DNA of 36,135 nt from JBILXY01 sp044378055 (GCA_044378055.1 JBILXY010000009.1:1-36135); one strand, 5' to 3'. Positions 1 through 7,193 are shown, numbered from the stretch's first letter. Translations and numbers: made by a program. The notes: generated by a model not told the origin, from the letters alone.

Positions 1-19
1 CAAATACATTTGTTGCCAT
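1..19 (-). CDS. Start of a gene running off the window edge (partial)
   Basis: An ATG at 19-17 on the minus strand opens a frame reading MATNVF before the window ends. It lies 15 bases downstream of a strong promoter (35-63), which is the main reason to believe it. No function can be assigned from six residues. Confidence 0.4.
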
Positions 20-34
20 ATACAATCCAATTTC

Positions 35-63
35 ATAATATAGCAAAATTGTAATATTGTCAA
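35..63 (-). promoter_or_regulatory. Sigma-70-type promoter, minus strand
   Basis: TTGACA (63-58) is followed after exactly 17 bases by TATTAT (40-35). It lies just after the end of the Shedu gene and points to the partial gene at 19-1. Confidence 0.65.
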
Positions 64-78
64 AATTGGTATTATAAT

Positions 79-1206
79 TTAAATATCTTTAATAAAAGAT
101 TTACCTCTCTCCAATAAATCATAGTATGTTAAAATTTCAATACCATGTAATGAGTGATTAAGTTTTCTAAGGCCTTCTTTTTTTAAATCATGCCAATGCA
201 CACTGTCGCCAATTAATATGTAAGCCCTTGGTTTGAGCAAGCTAATTGAACGATTGTACTTTTGCAAAATTAATCTTTCAATTTCATATCTCTGACGGTC
301 TATTTCACACAAATAATTGACTACCTGACCTATAGCTTTATTTGCTTCTTTGCTAAACATCCAGGATCCTGCGTGACTTGAATCTTCAACTATAACCTCA
401 TCTTTTGGTAGTTTTATCTCTAAAACATCAACGAAGCCATCAATAGTTGGAAATAGAAAATCGGGCATTACCCCCGTTAAATTTATCTTTGTTTTCTCAA
501 TGGGCTGATCGTAGTTTACACCAAAAAGCCAATTGTTGTTATAAATCCATGTTTGCCACGAATCACCCCCAATTGTCTCAAAATAATTACCGTCTGAAAG
601 TCTTTTTTCAAATTTAGATATAATATTTTTTTTAGTTTTATGAATTCTTGCGAACGATAATTTTGTGGCCAAATCTGGATTAGATTCAGACAAATCCTCC
701 CAAAATTCTTCAGTATAACCTTCATTGATAATTTTTTTTATAACATCCGCTTTGTTTTTTGTTGTAATAATAACTTTTTCTGGGTCGACGACTGAAAACT
801 TATTATCAAAGTCTCCTATATCTATAAAGTCTTTAAATGATTTTAAAAAACTTATTAACTTCCAGAACTCATTTTTTCCATCTTCGGAACTAGAAAAACT
901 TATTATAATATCATTTTTAGACTCTTTAATTTCACCTGTTTTTTTAATTATTTTTTTAAAGGTCAATCTGGGTATAAATTTAGTATTACCAATTTCAGTC
1001 CAAAAACTAATTTCACAAATTGTTTTAATTGTAAGTTTATCCGATAAAATAAACCTATCATAAACATTAAGCTTATTACCCTTTTCTGATATATAACACT
1101 TGGTACCATCGCTTGAACGGTTTATTTCTAACTCATCTAAATTTGCACTGGTAATATTAAATTCTTTTGAAATAATAGAATTACTTGATGGATCAAAGAA
1201 GGACAT
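79..1206 (-). CDS. sduA: Shedu-type anti-phage nuclease (SduA C-terminal domain, DUF4263)
   Basis: This 375-residue protein carries the C-terminal signature of Shedu defence nucleases. The sequence shows a W-x-fx-x-nxWLFG stretch near 220-229, then PDF (Asp249), an ExK motif in VLEIKLP (Glu263, Lys265), and KAIGQVVNYL (Gln294), followed by KPRAYILIGD. This is the PD-(D/E)xK arrangement expected of a metal-dependent DNA nuclease. The first 200 residues are family-variable and probably sense the trigger; no recognised domain is visible there. Shedu is known as a single-gene phage defence. The start codon lies four bases after a 39-residue ORF (1211-1330) that has its own promoter, so translation is probably coupled. 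Family assignment is from motif recognition; the phage specificity is unknown. Confidence 0.85.
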   Translation of the reverse strand: MSFFDPSSNSIISKEFNITSANLDELEINRSSDGTKCYISEKGNKLNVYDRFILSDKLTIKTICEISFWTEIGNTKFIPRLTFKKIIKKTGEIKESKNDIIISFSSSEDGKNEFWKLISFLKSFKDFIDIGDFDNKFSVVDPEKVIITTKNKADVIKKIINEGYTEEFWEDLSESNPDLATKLSFARIHKTKKNIISKFEKRLSDGNYFETIGGDSWQTWIYNNNWLFGVNYDQPIEKTKINLTGVMPDFLFPTIDGFVDVLEIKLPKDEVIVEDSSHAGSWMFSKEANKAIGQVVNYLCEIDRQRYEIERLILQKYNRSISLLKPRAYILIGDSVHWHDLKKEGLRKLNHSLHGIEILTYYDLLERGKSFIKDI

Positions 1207-1210
1207 ATAA

Positions 1211-1330
1211 TTAATTGATAGGGCAATTCACCAACCTAATCACCCACTCTATTCTTTCAGTGCATAAACTAAAGCAATCATTACTAAATTGATTGGCTCT
1301 TGCTCTTATTTCATTCAACGAAAATACCAT
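1211..1330 (-). pseudogene. 39-residue ORF resembling the N-terminus of an MmeI-like DNA methyltransferase
   Basis: The reading frame begins FSLNEIRARANQFSND and then has ER-IEW. This resembles the opening helix of MmeI-type or other large class I DNA methyltransferases (pattern LxEIRxRAxxFxxxW…ExAEA), where several hundred residues normally follow. Here TAA comes after 39 codons and Shedu starts four bases later. It may be the stump of an older restriction-modification gene that now serves as a translated leader for Shedu. Its ATG sits directly under a promoter. The resemblance is from memory and short, so a small unrelated protein is possible. Confidence 0.5.
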
Positions 1331-1335
1331 GGCTA

Positions 1336-1365
1336 TATAGAATTCCCCCGCTGGGCTTTTGTCAA
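1336..1365 (-). promoter_or_regulatory. Promoter for the 39-codon ORF and Shedu
   Basis: TTGACA (1365-1360) is followed after 18 bases by TCTATA (1341-1336), with TATATA overlapping it. The ATG at 1330 is five bases further on, so the transcript would be leaderless. It is divergent from the pilin promoter at 1391-1419. Confidence 0.5.
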
Positions 1366-1390
1366 TTTAATAACCCTACAGAAAATACAA

Positions 1391-1419
1391 TTGACAGAGA
1401 AACTTGAATAGGGTAAAAT
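1391..1419 (+). promoter_or_regulatory. Promoter of the pilin gene, leaderless spacing
   Basis: TTGACA (1391-1396), 17 bases, TAAAAT (1414-1419), then nine bases to the ATG at 1429. Transcription is predicted to start at or within a few bases of the start codon. Confidence 0.75.
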
Positions 1420-1428
1420 AACTTCATT

Positions 1429-1860
1429 ATGGGAACCATTGCCACTCGAAGAAAATTAATTAAACAAATTATATTATGGACTGTAATTACAGTTGGCTTT
1501 TTAGCCTTGTTCATTCCTGTTTTCACCAAAGCCCAACCAGCTGATGTCTGCGAGGTTTTTGGCAACTGCGCTGGAGGGATTGAAAGATTTAGCCAAGGTG
1601 GAACTAATAGTTTTGTAGATTTACTTCTATCTATAGCCTATATTTTTGTGTACATTTTAGGGGCTGTTGCAGTTTTGTTCATGGTAATTGGAGGATACAA
1701 CATGGTTTCAAGCAATGGAGACCCAAAGAAATACGGAGCTGGCTTAGATACATTAAAATATGCTGTATTAGGGCTTATTATTGCCATAGCCTCTTTTGCA
1801 ATAGTTACAGTGGTTGGCGGTATATTTTCCACAATAGATATAACCTCTGCCCCTAATTAG
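1429..1860 (+). CDS. TrbC/VirB2-like pilin-type membrane protein
   Basis: The 143-residue protein has an N-terminal hydrophobic segment (about 12-32) that looks like a signal or anchor ending near KAQPAD, then two hydrophobic helices (about 65-88 and 108-133) separated by the polar loop NGDPKKYGAG. This layout, with GGYNMVSSNGDPKK between the helices, is typical of VirB2/TrbC-like pilin subunits that are widespread in CPR genomes. Two cysteines (in VCEVFGNC) lie just after the signal region. No other type IV secretion genes are in the window, so whether it builds a pilus or a DNA-transfer channel is unknown. The start is fixed by the promoter ending nine bases upstream. Confidence 0.75.
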   Translation: MGTIATRRKLIKQIILWTVITVGFLALFIPVFTKAQPADVCEVFGNCAGGIERFSQGGTNSFVDLLLSIAYIFVYILGAVAVLFMVIGGYNMVSSNGDPKKYGAGLDTLKYAVLGLIIAIASFAIVTVVGGIFSTIDITSAPN

Positions 1861-1926
1861 AATTCACTCTAATTGGAAATACCTTGACAGACGAACAAAA
1901 AAGCGTTTCTTTCAGAAATACATGGA

Positions 1927-2017
1927 GGAGAGGTGACTGAGTGGTCGAAAGTACCTCACTGCTAACGAGGCGTCCCTTCAACAAGGACCCAGGGTTCGAA
2001 TCCCTGCCTCTCCGCCA
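1927..2017 (+). tRNA. tRNA-Ser (GCT anticodon), CCA encoded
   Basis: The acceptor arms GGAGAGG (1927-1933) and CCTCTCC (2007-2013) pair fully. A long variable arm follows the anticodon loop CTGCTAA, as expected for class II tRNA-Ser, and GGTTCGAATCC forms the T arm. The discriminator G is followed by an encoded CCA. The last pair of the anticodon stem as drawn (A-C) is mismatched. A TTGACA at 1884-1889 could be its -35 box, although the -10 is weak. Confidence 0.93.
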
Positions 2018-2044
2018 CCAAAACAAAAAAGATATAGATATAAT

Positions 2045-2120
2045 GGATTCGTAGCTCAGTCGGTAGAGCAATGGCCTTTTAAGCCAGTGGTCGTGGGTTC
2101 GATCCCCACCGGATCCACCA
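2045..2120 (+). tRNA. tRNA-Lys (TTT anticodon), CCA encoded
   Basis: Acceptor GGATTCG (2045-2051) pairs with CGGATCC before A-CCA at 2117-2120, with one G-T wobble. The D arm GCTCAGTCGGTAGAGC, anticodon loop CTTTTAA and T arm GTGGGTTCGATCCCCAC are all standard. It lies 27 bases after tRNA-Ser and is followed by a terminator, so the two are probably co-transcribed. Confidence 0.96.
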
Positions 2121-2159
2121 GAACAAAAATAAAATTATAATTAAATATCAAAACTAATT

Positions 2160-2179
2160 CCACCCGCAAGGGTGGTTTT
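2160..2179 (+). terminator. Intrinsic terminator after tRNA-Lys
   Basis: A perfect six-pair stem, CCACCC / GGGTGG, closes a GCAA tetraloop and is followed by TTTTC. It ends the tRNA-Ser/tRNA-Lys transcript. On the minus strand the same stem is followed by a poorer T stretch, so it may also slow transcripts leaving pgk. Confidence 0.85.
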
Positions 2180-2225
2180 CTTAATTAATAAAATAAACTT
2201 CCAAAGTAAACAACAACTTTGAAAT

Positions 2226-3308
2226 TTAATCTCTAGATAAATAATCTAATGTAGCTCCACCTCCCTGGGATACAAAATTAAATCGATCCAAAAGTTTCTG
2301 AGGGACAGCAGCAGATGTATCACCCCCACCTAAAACCTTATAGATTTGATTTTGAGTTGCTAAAAAACTGGCAATCTCTAGCGTTCCTTTCGCAAATTCT
2401 GGTTTTTCATATTCACCAAGTGGCCCGTTCCAAAAAACTGAACCAGCCGAACTTAAAATTTTCTTAATGGACTTTATGGTTTTAGGCCCAATATCTCTTG
2501 CTTGATCTTGGTTAGGTAAAAAATCTTCAGCTAAAATTATTTTCTCCGGAAATTCTTGAAGCATCTGAGTTGCAAACAAAATATCAGAATCATCAGCTTT
2601 AATTTTTAAAGTTTTATTCAACGATTTCAGAAATGGAAAGCAGATAGTACCAGCTAAAATTACTTTATCAGCCTTGGGTAGCAGCTTTTTTAATAAAGGA
2701 AGCTTGGTAGATAATTTTGCCCCTCCCACAAGCAAAATAAAAGGTTTTTTTGGTTTTTCCTTAAAATAACCAAGAGCATCTAATTCGGCTTGATATTGAA
2801 GACCTAGTGAGGTTGGAAGGAAATTTTGTATCTCTGTGTTAGTTGCATCTTGCCTGTGGGACGATATAAAACACTCATCAACAAAATAATCTGCTAACTT
2901 GGAATACTGCTTTGCAATAACTTCTCTTTCAGATTCATTACTAGAAAATTCGCGAGAATCAAAATATAAATTTTCAAGAAGAAATATCTTATTACTTAAA
3001 TCATTCTTAATTATTGATTCAGTGTTTTTCCAGTCACTAAACTGGTTAAGAAATATTACAGAGTCTTTTTTCTTTGAAAACTTATTCAATCTTGATTCTA
3101 AAATTGATACTAACCGATTCAGACTAAATTCTTTATCAAAATTTTCAGGTCTTCCCCACTTTGATATTAATACTAATTTATTATTATTCTTTAACAAAAA
3201 ATCCAAAGTTGCTAAACAGGAATCAATTCTGCTGATATTATTAAAATCTGGAACATCAAATCCAACTCTTACCAACACAGTTTTATTTTGTATTGAAGAT
3301 AGTTGCAT
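2226..3308 (-). CDS. pgk: Phosphoglycerate kinase, divergent
   Basis: The 360-residue frame aligns along the whole PGK fold, which transfers phosphate between 1,3-bisphosphoglycerate and ADP in glycolysis. Preserved marks are GGAKLS, DIGPKT, VFWNGPLG, LGGGDTSAAV and SQGGGATLDYL. The substrate side is altered: the usual RVDFNVP reads RVGFDVP (residues 14-20), SHLGRP reads SKWGRP, and ENLRF reads ENLYF. The nucleotide half is therefore conserved while several 3-phosphoglycerate-binding positions are changed. The ATG at 3308 is chosen because it follows the upstream gene by seven bases; a GTG at 3341 would give 11 more residues and overlap that gene. It is last in a probable rpoA-membrane protein-pgk unit. 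Confidence 0.88.
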   Translation of the reverse strand: MQLSSIQNKTVLVRVGFDVPDFNNISRIDSCLATLDFLLKNNNKLVLISKWGRPENFDKEFSLNRLVSILESRLNKFSKKKDSVIFLNQFSDWKNTESIIKNDLSNKIFLLENLYFDSREFSSNESEREVIAKQYSKLADYFVDECFISSHRQDATNTEIQNFLPTSLGLQYQAELDALGYFKEKPKKPFILLVGGAKLSTKLPLLKKLLPKADKVILAGTICFPFLKSLNKTLKIKADDSDILFATQMLQEFPEKIILAEDFLPNQDQARDIGPKTIKSIKKILSSAGSVFWNGPLGEYEKPEFAKGTLEIASFLATQNQIYKVLGGGDTSAAVPQKLLDRFNFVSQGGGATLDYLSRD

Positions 3309-3315
3309 TAAATTA

Positions 3316-3756
3316 TTATGACTTATTTTTTGTAAGTTCACTTAACACTTTGGTTTTGAAATATTTATATTCCATTCTCCAGTTAATAACGAAATATTTG
3401 ATAATAAAGTATGCTAAAATTAAGAACCAAACCAACCCAATTAAAATCCAGACTCTAGAACCTAGGAATCCAACTTGAATATTTCTTAAAATAAACCAAA
3501 GTAAACCTAGAATTCCCATCCAAAGAAAATTATCACTCCAAGTAGGAAATTTAGATTGCAATGGGTTTTGATCATGCAAAAAAGCCTGAACTACTTTCAT
3601 TATAATTGCTAAAACAAAGAAACCAGAAAAAAGATACAAGAAGAAGGAAAAAAAGAATCCATCTCTTGTTAGGGCTGGAGTTTGAGAAATACCACCAGCA
3701 ATACCTTCTAGCCAATATTTAGGATCGATGAAGCGAGACCAGTCAATGTTTAGCAT
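3316..3756 (-). CDS. Hypothetical membrane protein between rpoA and pgk
   Basis: I do not recognise this 146-residue protein. Three hydrophobic segments are visible, near residues 33-60, 75-92 and 100-123, with an amphipathic N-terminus (WSRFIDPKYWLEGIAGG) and a basic C-terminal tail. It starts nine bases after rpoA ends and stops seven bases before pgk, so it is almost certainly translated from the rpoA message. Nothing in the sequence ties it to transcription or glycolysis. Confidence 0.7.
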   Translation of the reverse strand: MLNIDWSRFIDPKYWLEGIAGGISQTPALTRDGFFFSFFLYLFSGFFVLAIIMKVVQAFLHDQNPLQSKFPTWSDNFLWMGILGLLWFILRNIQVGFLGSRVWILIGLVWFLILAYFIIKYFVINWRMEYKYFKTKVLSELTKNKS

Positions 3757-3765
3757 ATTTTATTA

Positions 3766-4695
3766 TTATGAAATTGTTTTAATGTAATCTTGAATTTCCT
3801 TTAAGCCTTTTTCAGAAAGTCCGGACATTTCAGCAACTTCATCTTTTTTGGCGATTAAATCTTCGTTAGATAAAATACCATTCTTCTCTAAAATTCCATT
3901 AACTTTTTTGGAAAAATTGAAAACCTGCTCTGTGGACAAGTCTGCAATATCTTTAACAGGAGCTGGTAATACAGTTTGAACAGATTGCGCAGAGGCAAAA
4001 CTGGAGTGAATATTAGAAAATAGATCAACGGAAAGTTTTAAACCATATTCTACAATTTCTTTAATTTCAACAGTGCCATCTGTTTCAATGTTCATTTCGA
4101 TTTTTTCGAAGTTAGTTTTGTCGTTAACACGAACCTGGGTTACATCAAGAGCGATGTTTGTAACAGGGCTGAACAAAGCATCAACTAAAATATCTTGAGG
4201 ACTGGAAGTATCAGATTGATCGATTTGATCCATAGAATAATATCCAAAACCTTGGGTAACTTCAATTTCAATTTCTAATTTACCATTTTTGTCTAAAGAA
4301 CAAATATAAGTATCTGAATTGATAATTTTTACTTTAGCATTTTTCTGGAAATCTGAAGCGAAAACTTCACCTGCTCCATTCTTAGTAAGTAGTAATGTTC
4401 CTTTTTCTTCTCCAGCATCTAAACTAAATCTTAAGGATTTCAAGTTAAGAACAATGTCCATAACATCTTCTACAATACCAGGGATTGTTTGGTATTCATG
4501 AGTAACATCATTAATTCTAATTTTAGTAACCGCAAAACCAGGAATAGAAGACAAAAAAATTCTTCTTAAACTATTTCCAAGGGTGTGACCAAAACCTGGC
4601 AACAATGGATCAATGGTTAGTGTATGTCTAGTATCGGAGTGGGAAACTAAGTTAGTTTTAATTGTAGGATAACTTAAGTGGAAGTTGGATAACAT
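3766..4695 (-). CDS. rpoA: RNA polymerase alpha subunit
   Basis: The 309-residue protein begins the RNA polymerase assembly platform. LLPGFGHTLGNSLRR is the alpha N-terminal dimerisation signature, followed by the insert domain and the second dimerisation half with NIALDVTQVRV. A C-terminal helix-hairpin-helix domain (about 255-309, ending SGLSEKGLKEIQDYIK) should bind DNA and activators. I prefer the ATG at 4695: it gives the usual distance of about 40 residues to GNSLRR, and a TTGACA at 4735-4730 lies 34 bases upstream, matching other genes here. An in-frame ATG at 4716 would add seven residues but falls inside that presumed promoter. rpsM, rpsK, rpsD and rplQ, the usual neighbours, are absent. 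Confidence 0.93.
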   Translation of the reverse strand: MLSNFHLSYPTIKTNLVSHSDTRHTLTIDPLLPGFGHTLGNSLRRIFLSSIPGFAVTKIRINDVTHEYQTIPGIVEDVMDIVLNLKSLRFSLDAGEEKGTLLLTKNGAGEVFASDFQKNAKVKIINSDTYICSLDKNGKLEIEIEVTQGFGYYSMDQIDQSDTSSPQDILVDALFSPVTNIALDVTQVRVNDKTNFEKIEMNIETDGTVEIKEIVEYGLKLSVDLFSNIHSSFASAQSVQTVLPAPVKDIADLSTEQVFNFSKKVNGILEKNGILSNEDLIAKKDEVAEMSGLSEKGLKEIQDYIKTIS

Positions 4696-4748
4696 AATAT
4701 TCTTTATTTCTTGCATTTCGTTTTAATAATGTCAATTTTGTTTTAATT

Positions 4749-4825
4749 TGGTGGGTGTGGGAGGACTCGAACCTCCGACCTCTTCATTATCAGTGAAGTG
4801 CTCTAACCAACTGAGCTACACACCC
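4749..4825 (-). tRNA. tRNA-Ile (GAT anticodon), CCA encoded
   Basis: On the minus strand acceptor GGGTGTG (4825-4819) pairs with CACACCC (4759-4753), followed by A and an encoded CCA (4751-4749). D arm GCTCAGTTGGTTAGAGC, anticodon loop CTGATAA and T arm GGAGGTTCGAGTCCTCC are standard. It sits between rplO and rpoA on the same strand, so it is probably excised from the ribosomal operon transcript. Confidence 0.96.
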
Positions 4826-4842
4826 ATTCCTTAGCTGGGATG

Positions 4843-5259
4843 CTAAGAATTCAACATTTCTTTTACTCCTTTTGTCAAGTAAATAGAGCTGTCGAATGTT
4901 AATTTGTGGTCTAATTCTCCAGTTTTGATAACTCTAACTTCTTTGATTGAATCTGTGATGATTCCTTTTTCTACAAGAGAAGCTAAATTAATGATTTCAT
5001 TTTCAGCAAAAACATTGAAAACAGAAATTGGTAAAGTAACTCTGAAGTAATTTTCTCTTGCTTTAAAGCCTTTAAACTTTGGAGATCTTCTGGAAAGTGA
5101 TTTTTGACCTCCTTCAAACCAAATTGGTACTTTACCACCATGTTTGGTTTGACCTTTGTGTCCTTTTCCAGCATTTTTTCCTCTGTTAGAGCCTTCTCCC
5201 TTACCTATTCTTTTTCTCTTTTTCTGAACGATTCTTGGTATATTTGATAAATTAATCAT
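4843..5259 (-). CDS. rplO: Ribosomal protein uL15
   Basis: The 138-residue protein has the basic glycine-rich N-terminus typical of uL15 (RIGKGEGSNRGKNAGKG, then the HGGKVPIWFEGGQ stretch), which threads into 23S rRNA, and the globular C-terminal half. It follows bL25 by four bases. In most bacteria rpmD lies upstream and secY downstream; here bL25 and tRNA-Ile occupy those places. Confidence 0.95.
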   Translation of the reverse strand: MINLSNIPRIVQKKRKRIGKGEGSNRGKNAGKGHKGQTKHGGKVPIWFEGGQKSLSRRSPKFKGFKARENYFRVTLPISVFNVFAENEIINLASLVEKGIITDSIKEVRVIKTGELDHKLTFDSSIYLTKGVKEMLNS

Positions 5260-5263
5260 AAAC

Positions 5264-5890
5264 TTAAATATTAGTATTTGTATCTACAGCAGCAACTTCT
5301 TCAACTGGGGCTACTTCTTCCTCCTCTTTTTCTTCACTTTGATAAACTAAAGTAGCAATAACTTCTTCAGGGCTAGTCATAATAACATAGTCTGAGGCAG
5401 CTGGTAAATCTGAAACCCTGATTACATCGTCTAATGTTACTAGATTTGCTAGATTGATTTCAATTTCTGAAGGTAGATTGTCTGGTAAAGCTTCAACCTC
5501 AATTTCTAATAAAGGTGTAGCAAGAACTGCTCCAAATTCTTTAACAGCTGGTGATTCACCAATAAATTTAAGTTCAACAGTTGCAGTAACCTTATTTTTA
5601 AGATTTACAGAAAGAAAATCTACATGTCTAAGTTTACCGGTAACTGGGTGAATATCAAGATCGTGTACTAAGCAAGGATACTTTTTGCTATCAATTAATA
5701 AATCTACAACATGAGAAGTTCCGGCCTCTTTGAAAGCCTTTAAAAATTGAAGATAGTTTAATTGAAGTGAAATAGATCCTAAATCTTTACTGTAAATAAC
5801 AGCAGGTAAAATACCTTGATTTCTTAATTTTCTTACGCTATTTCCTAAAACGGTTCTTATTTCAGCATTTAATTGGGTGTGTTTTGTCAT
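5264..5890 (-). CDS. rplY: Ribosomal protein bL25 (CTC/TL5 long form)
   Basis: This 208-residue protein fits the long bL25 form: an N-terminal 5S rRNA-binding domain (residues 1-95, including RKLRNQGILPAVIY and the HVDFLSV strand) and a beta-rich C-terminal domain (about 100-185, with VEALPDNLPSEIEINL). It ends in an acidic tail rich in Glu and Val. bL25 is normally encoded elsewhere; its place between tsf and rplO is unusual. It begins 14 bases after tsf ends. Confidence 0.92.
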   Translation of the reverse strand: MTKHTQLNAEIRTVLGNSVRKLRNQGILPAVIYSKDLGSISLQLNYLQFLKAFKEAGTSHVVDLLIDSKKYPCLVHDLDIHPVTGKLRHVDFLSVNLKNKVTATVELKFIGESPAVKEFGAVLATPLLEIEVEALPDNLPSEIEINLANLVTLDDVIRVSDLPAASDYVIMTSPEEVIATLVYQSEEKEEEEVAPVEEVAAVDTNTNI

Positions 5891-5904
5891 ATTTTCGTCT
5901 ATTG

Positions 5905-6492
5905 CTATGCATTAAGGTTGTAAATAGTAAATTTACTTACTTCGATTTTTTCTCCGGTAGCTTGGCTAATCCTAGTTACAAAACCTTCAACGGTTGTTGT
6001 TGGATCTTTAAGATAGTTCTGGGAAAGAAGACTGAACTCTTCAGCAATTTTTCTTTTTTTACCTTCTAAAATCATTTCGATTTTATATTCAGACTTACCT
6101 TCATTCAAAAGCTGAGTTCTGGCAATTTCAAGTTCTTTGGCAATAAATTCAGGATCTACTTGATCTTTAGATACAAATTTTGGTTGGTAAGCAGCAATGT
6201 GCAAAGCCAAGTCTTTTCCGAATTCTTGGAAAGAATCTGATCTTGCTACAAAGTCAGTTTCACATTTAATTTCAACTAAAATTCCAAGCCTTCCATCATG
6301 TACATATCCAAAAATTCCACCAAAATTAGTTTCTCTGCCTTCCCTAGTTTGTTGTTTTAAAACTCCTTGTTCGCGAAGATGTTTAATTACTTCTTCTTCA
6401 TTAGCACCAGCTTTTTCAATAGCTTTATTAATGTCCTTAATTGGAAGACCTGTTTTGTGACGAATAGATTTTAATAATTCTAGGTTAGACAT
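5905..6492 (-). CDS. tsf: Elongation factor Ts, short form
   Basis: EF-Ts exchanges GDP for GTP on EF-Tu. The N-terminal UBA-like domain is clear (LLKSIRHKTGLPIKDINKAI), and the core has the EF-Tu-contacting motif TDFVAR (about 79-84). At 195 residues it matches the compact Thermus-type protein rather than the 280-residue E. coli type. The ATG overlaps the rpsE stop by eight bases (ATGTCTAA), which implies coupled translation. tsf usually follows rpsB; here it is inside the spc-type block. Confidence 0.95.
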   Translation of the reverse strand: MSNLELLKSIRHKTGLPIKDINKAIEKAGANEEEVIKHLREQGVLKQQTREGRETNFGGIFGYVHDGRLGILVEIKCETDFVARSDSFQEFGKDLALHIAAYQPKFVSKDQVDPEFIAKELEIARTQLLNEGKSEYKIEMILEGKKRKIAEEFSLLSQNYLKDPTTTVEGFVTRISQATGEKIEVSKFTIYNLNA

Positions 6493-7189
6493 ACTTATAT
6501 TGTTCTAGGGCTTGAATTGCGGCTTGAACACCAACAATTTTATTTCTGCTACCAATTAATTTACTGTAAATATTTTTAATTCCTGCCAATGTTAAAACAG
6601 GGCGTAAATATCCTCCAGCAATTAATCCAGTTCCAGTTGTAGCTGGTTTTAATAAAAATTCAGCAGACTTGTATTTATATTGAAGTGGGAAAGCTAAACT
6701 TGATTGATCGGTAATATTAATTCTGATTAAGCTATCTTTAGCCTTCTTAGTTGCTTTTGCTACTGCTTCTTGGAAATCCATTCCTTTCTTAATCCCATAT
6801 CCTACTTTACCAGCTTTATCTCCAACTACTACAAGAGCTGAGAATCTCATTCTTTTTCCTCCTCTTACAACACGGGTAACTCTTCTTACTTCAATAATTG
6901 CTACCTCCAAGTTGGACATTTCGTCATCTTGCTTTCTGGCCTCTCTAGGATTTCTTCTTGGCCCTCTGTTATTAGCTGCACCATCAGTTTTTGGTTGGTT
7001 AGGACCAAAAGATCTCTTACGATTAGGGTCGTATGGTCTTCTTTGTTCAGTTCCAGTACCACCTGTTCTGTTAAATCCTCCAGTTCTTGGTGGATAAGAT
7101 CGAGCAGGAGCTTTAGCACCCTCTACTCTTGGGGCATTAATCTTGCTAGGTTGATTACTAGTCTCTGGTGTAGTTTTTAAATCATCCAT
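6485..7189 (-). CDS. rpsE: Ribosomal protein uS5 with long basic N-terminal extension
   Basis: The uS5 core starts near residue 94 (EVAIIEVRRVTRVVRGGKRMRF) and runs through GDKAGKVGYGIKKG and the TGTGLIAGG loop to the end; uS5 helps control decoding accuracy in the 30S subunit. In front of it is an extension of about 90 residues rich in Pro, Arg, Gly and Asn that is almost certainly disordered. The C-terminus is short compared with E. coli. The promoterless start ATG is five bases after rplR, and the stop overlaps tsf. Confidence 0.94.
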   Translation of the reverse strand: MDDLKTTPETSNQPSKINAPRVEGAKAPARSYPPRTGGFNRTGGTGTEQRRPYDPNRKRSFGPNQPKTDGAANNRGPRRNPREARKQDDEMSNLEVAIIEVRRVTRVVRGGKRMRFSALVVVGDKAGKVGYGIKKGMDFQEAVAKATKKAKDSLIRINITDQSSLAFPLQYKYKSAEFLLKPATTGTGLIAGGYLRPVLTLAGIKNIYSKLIGSRNKIVGVQAAIQALEQYKYV

Positions 7190-7193
7190 AAAA

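Noticed and set aside
1853..2071. 72-codon frame on the minus strand
   Set aside because: It lies across tRNA-Ser and is the familiar antisense tRNA frame, not a gene.
6197..6460. Plus-strand frames of 60-150 codons inside the ribosomal operon
   Set aside because: They are antisense shadows of ribosomal protein genes and have low-complexity, non-protein-like composition.
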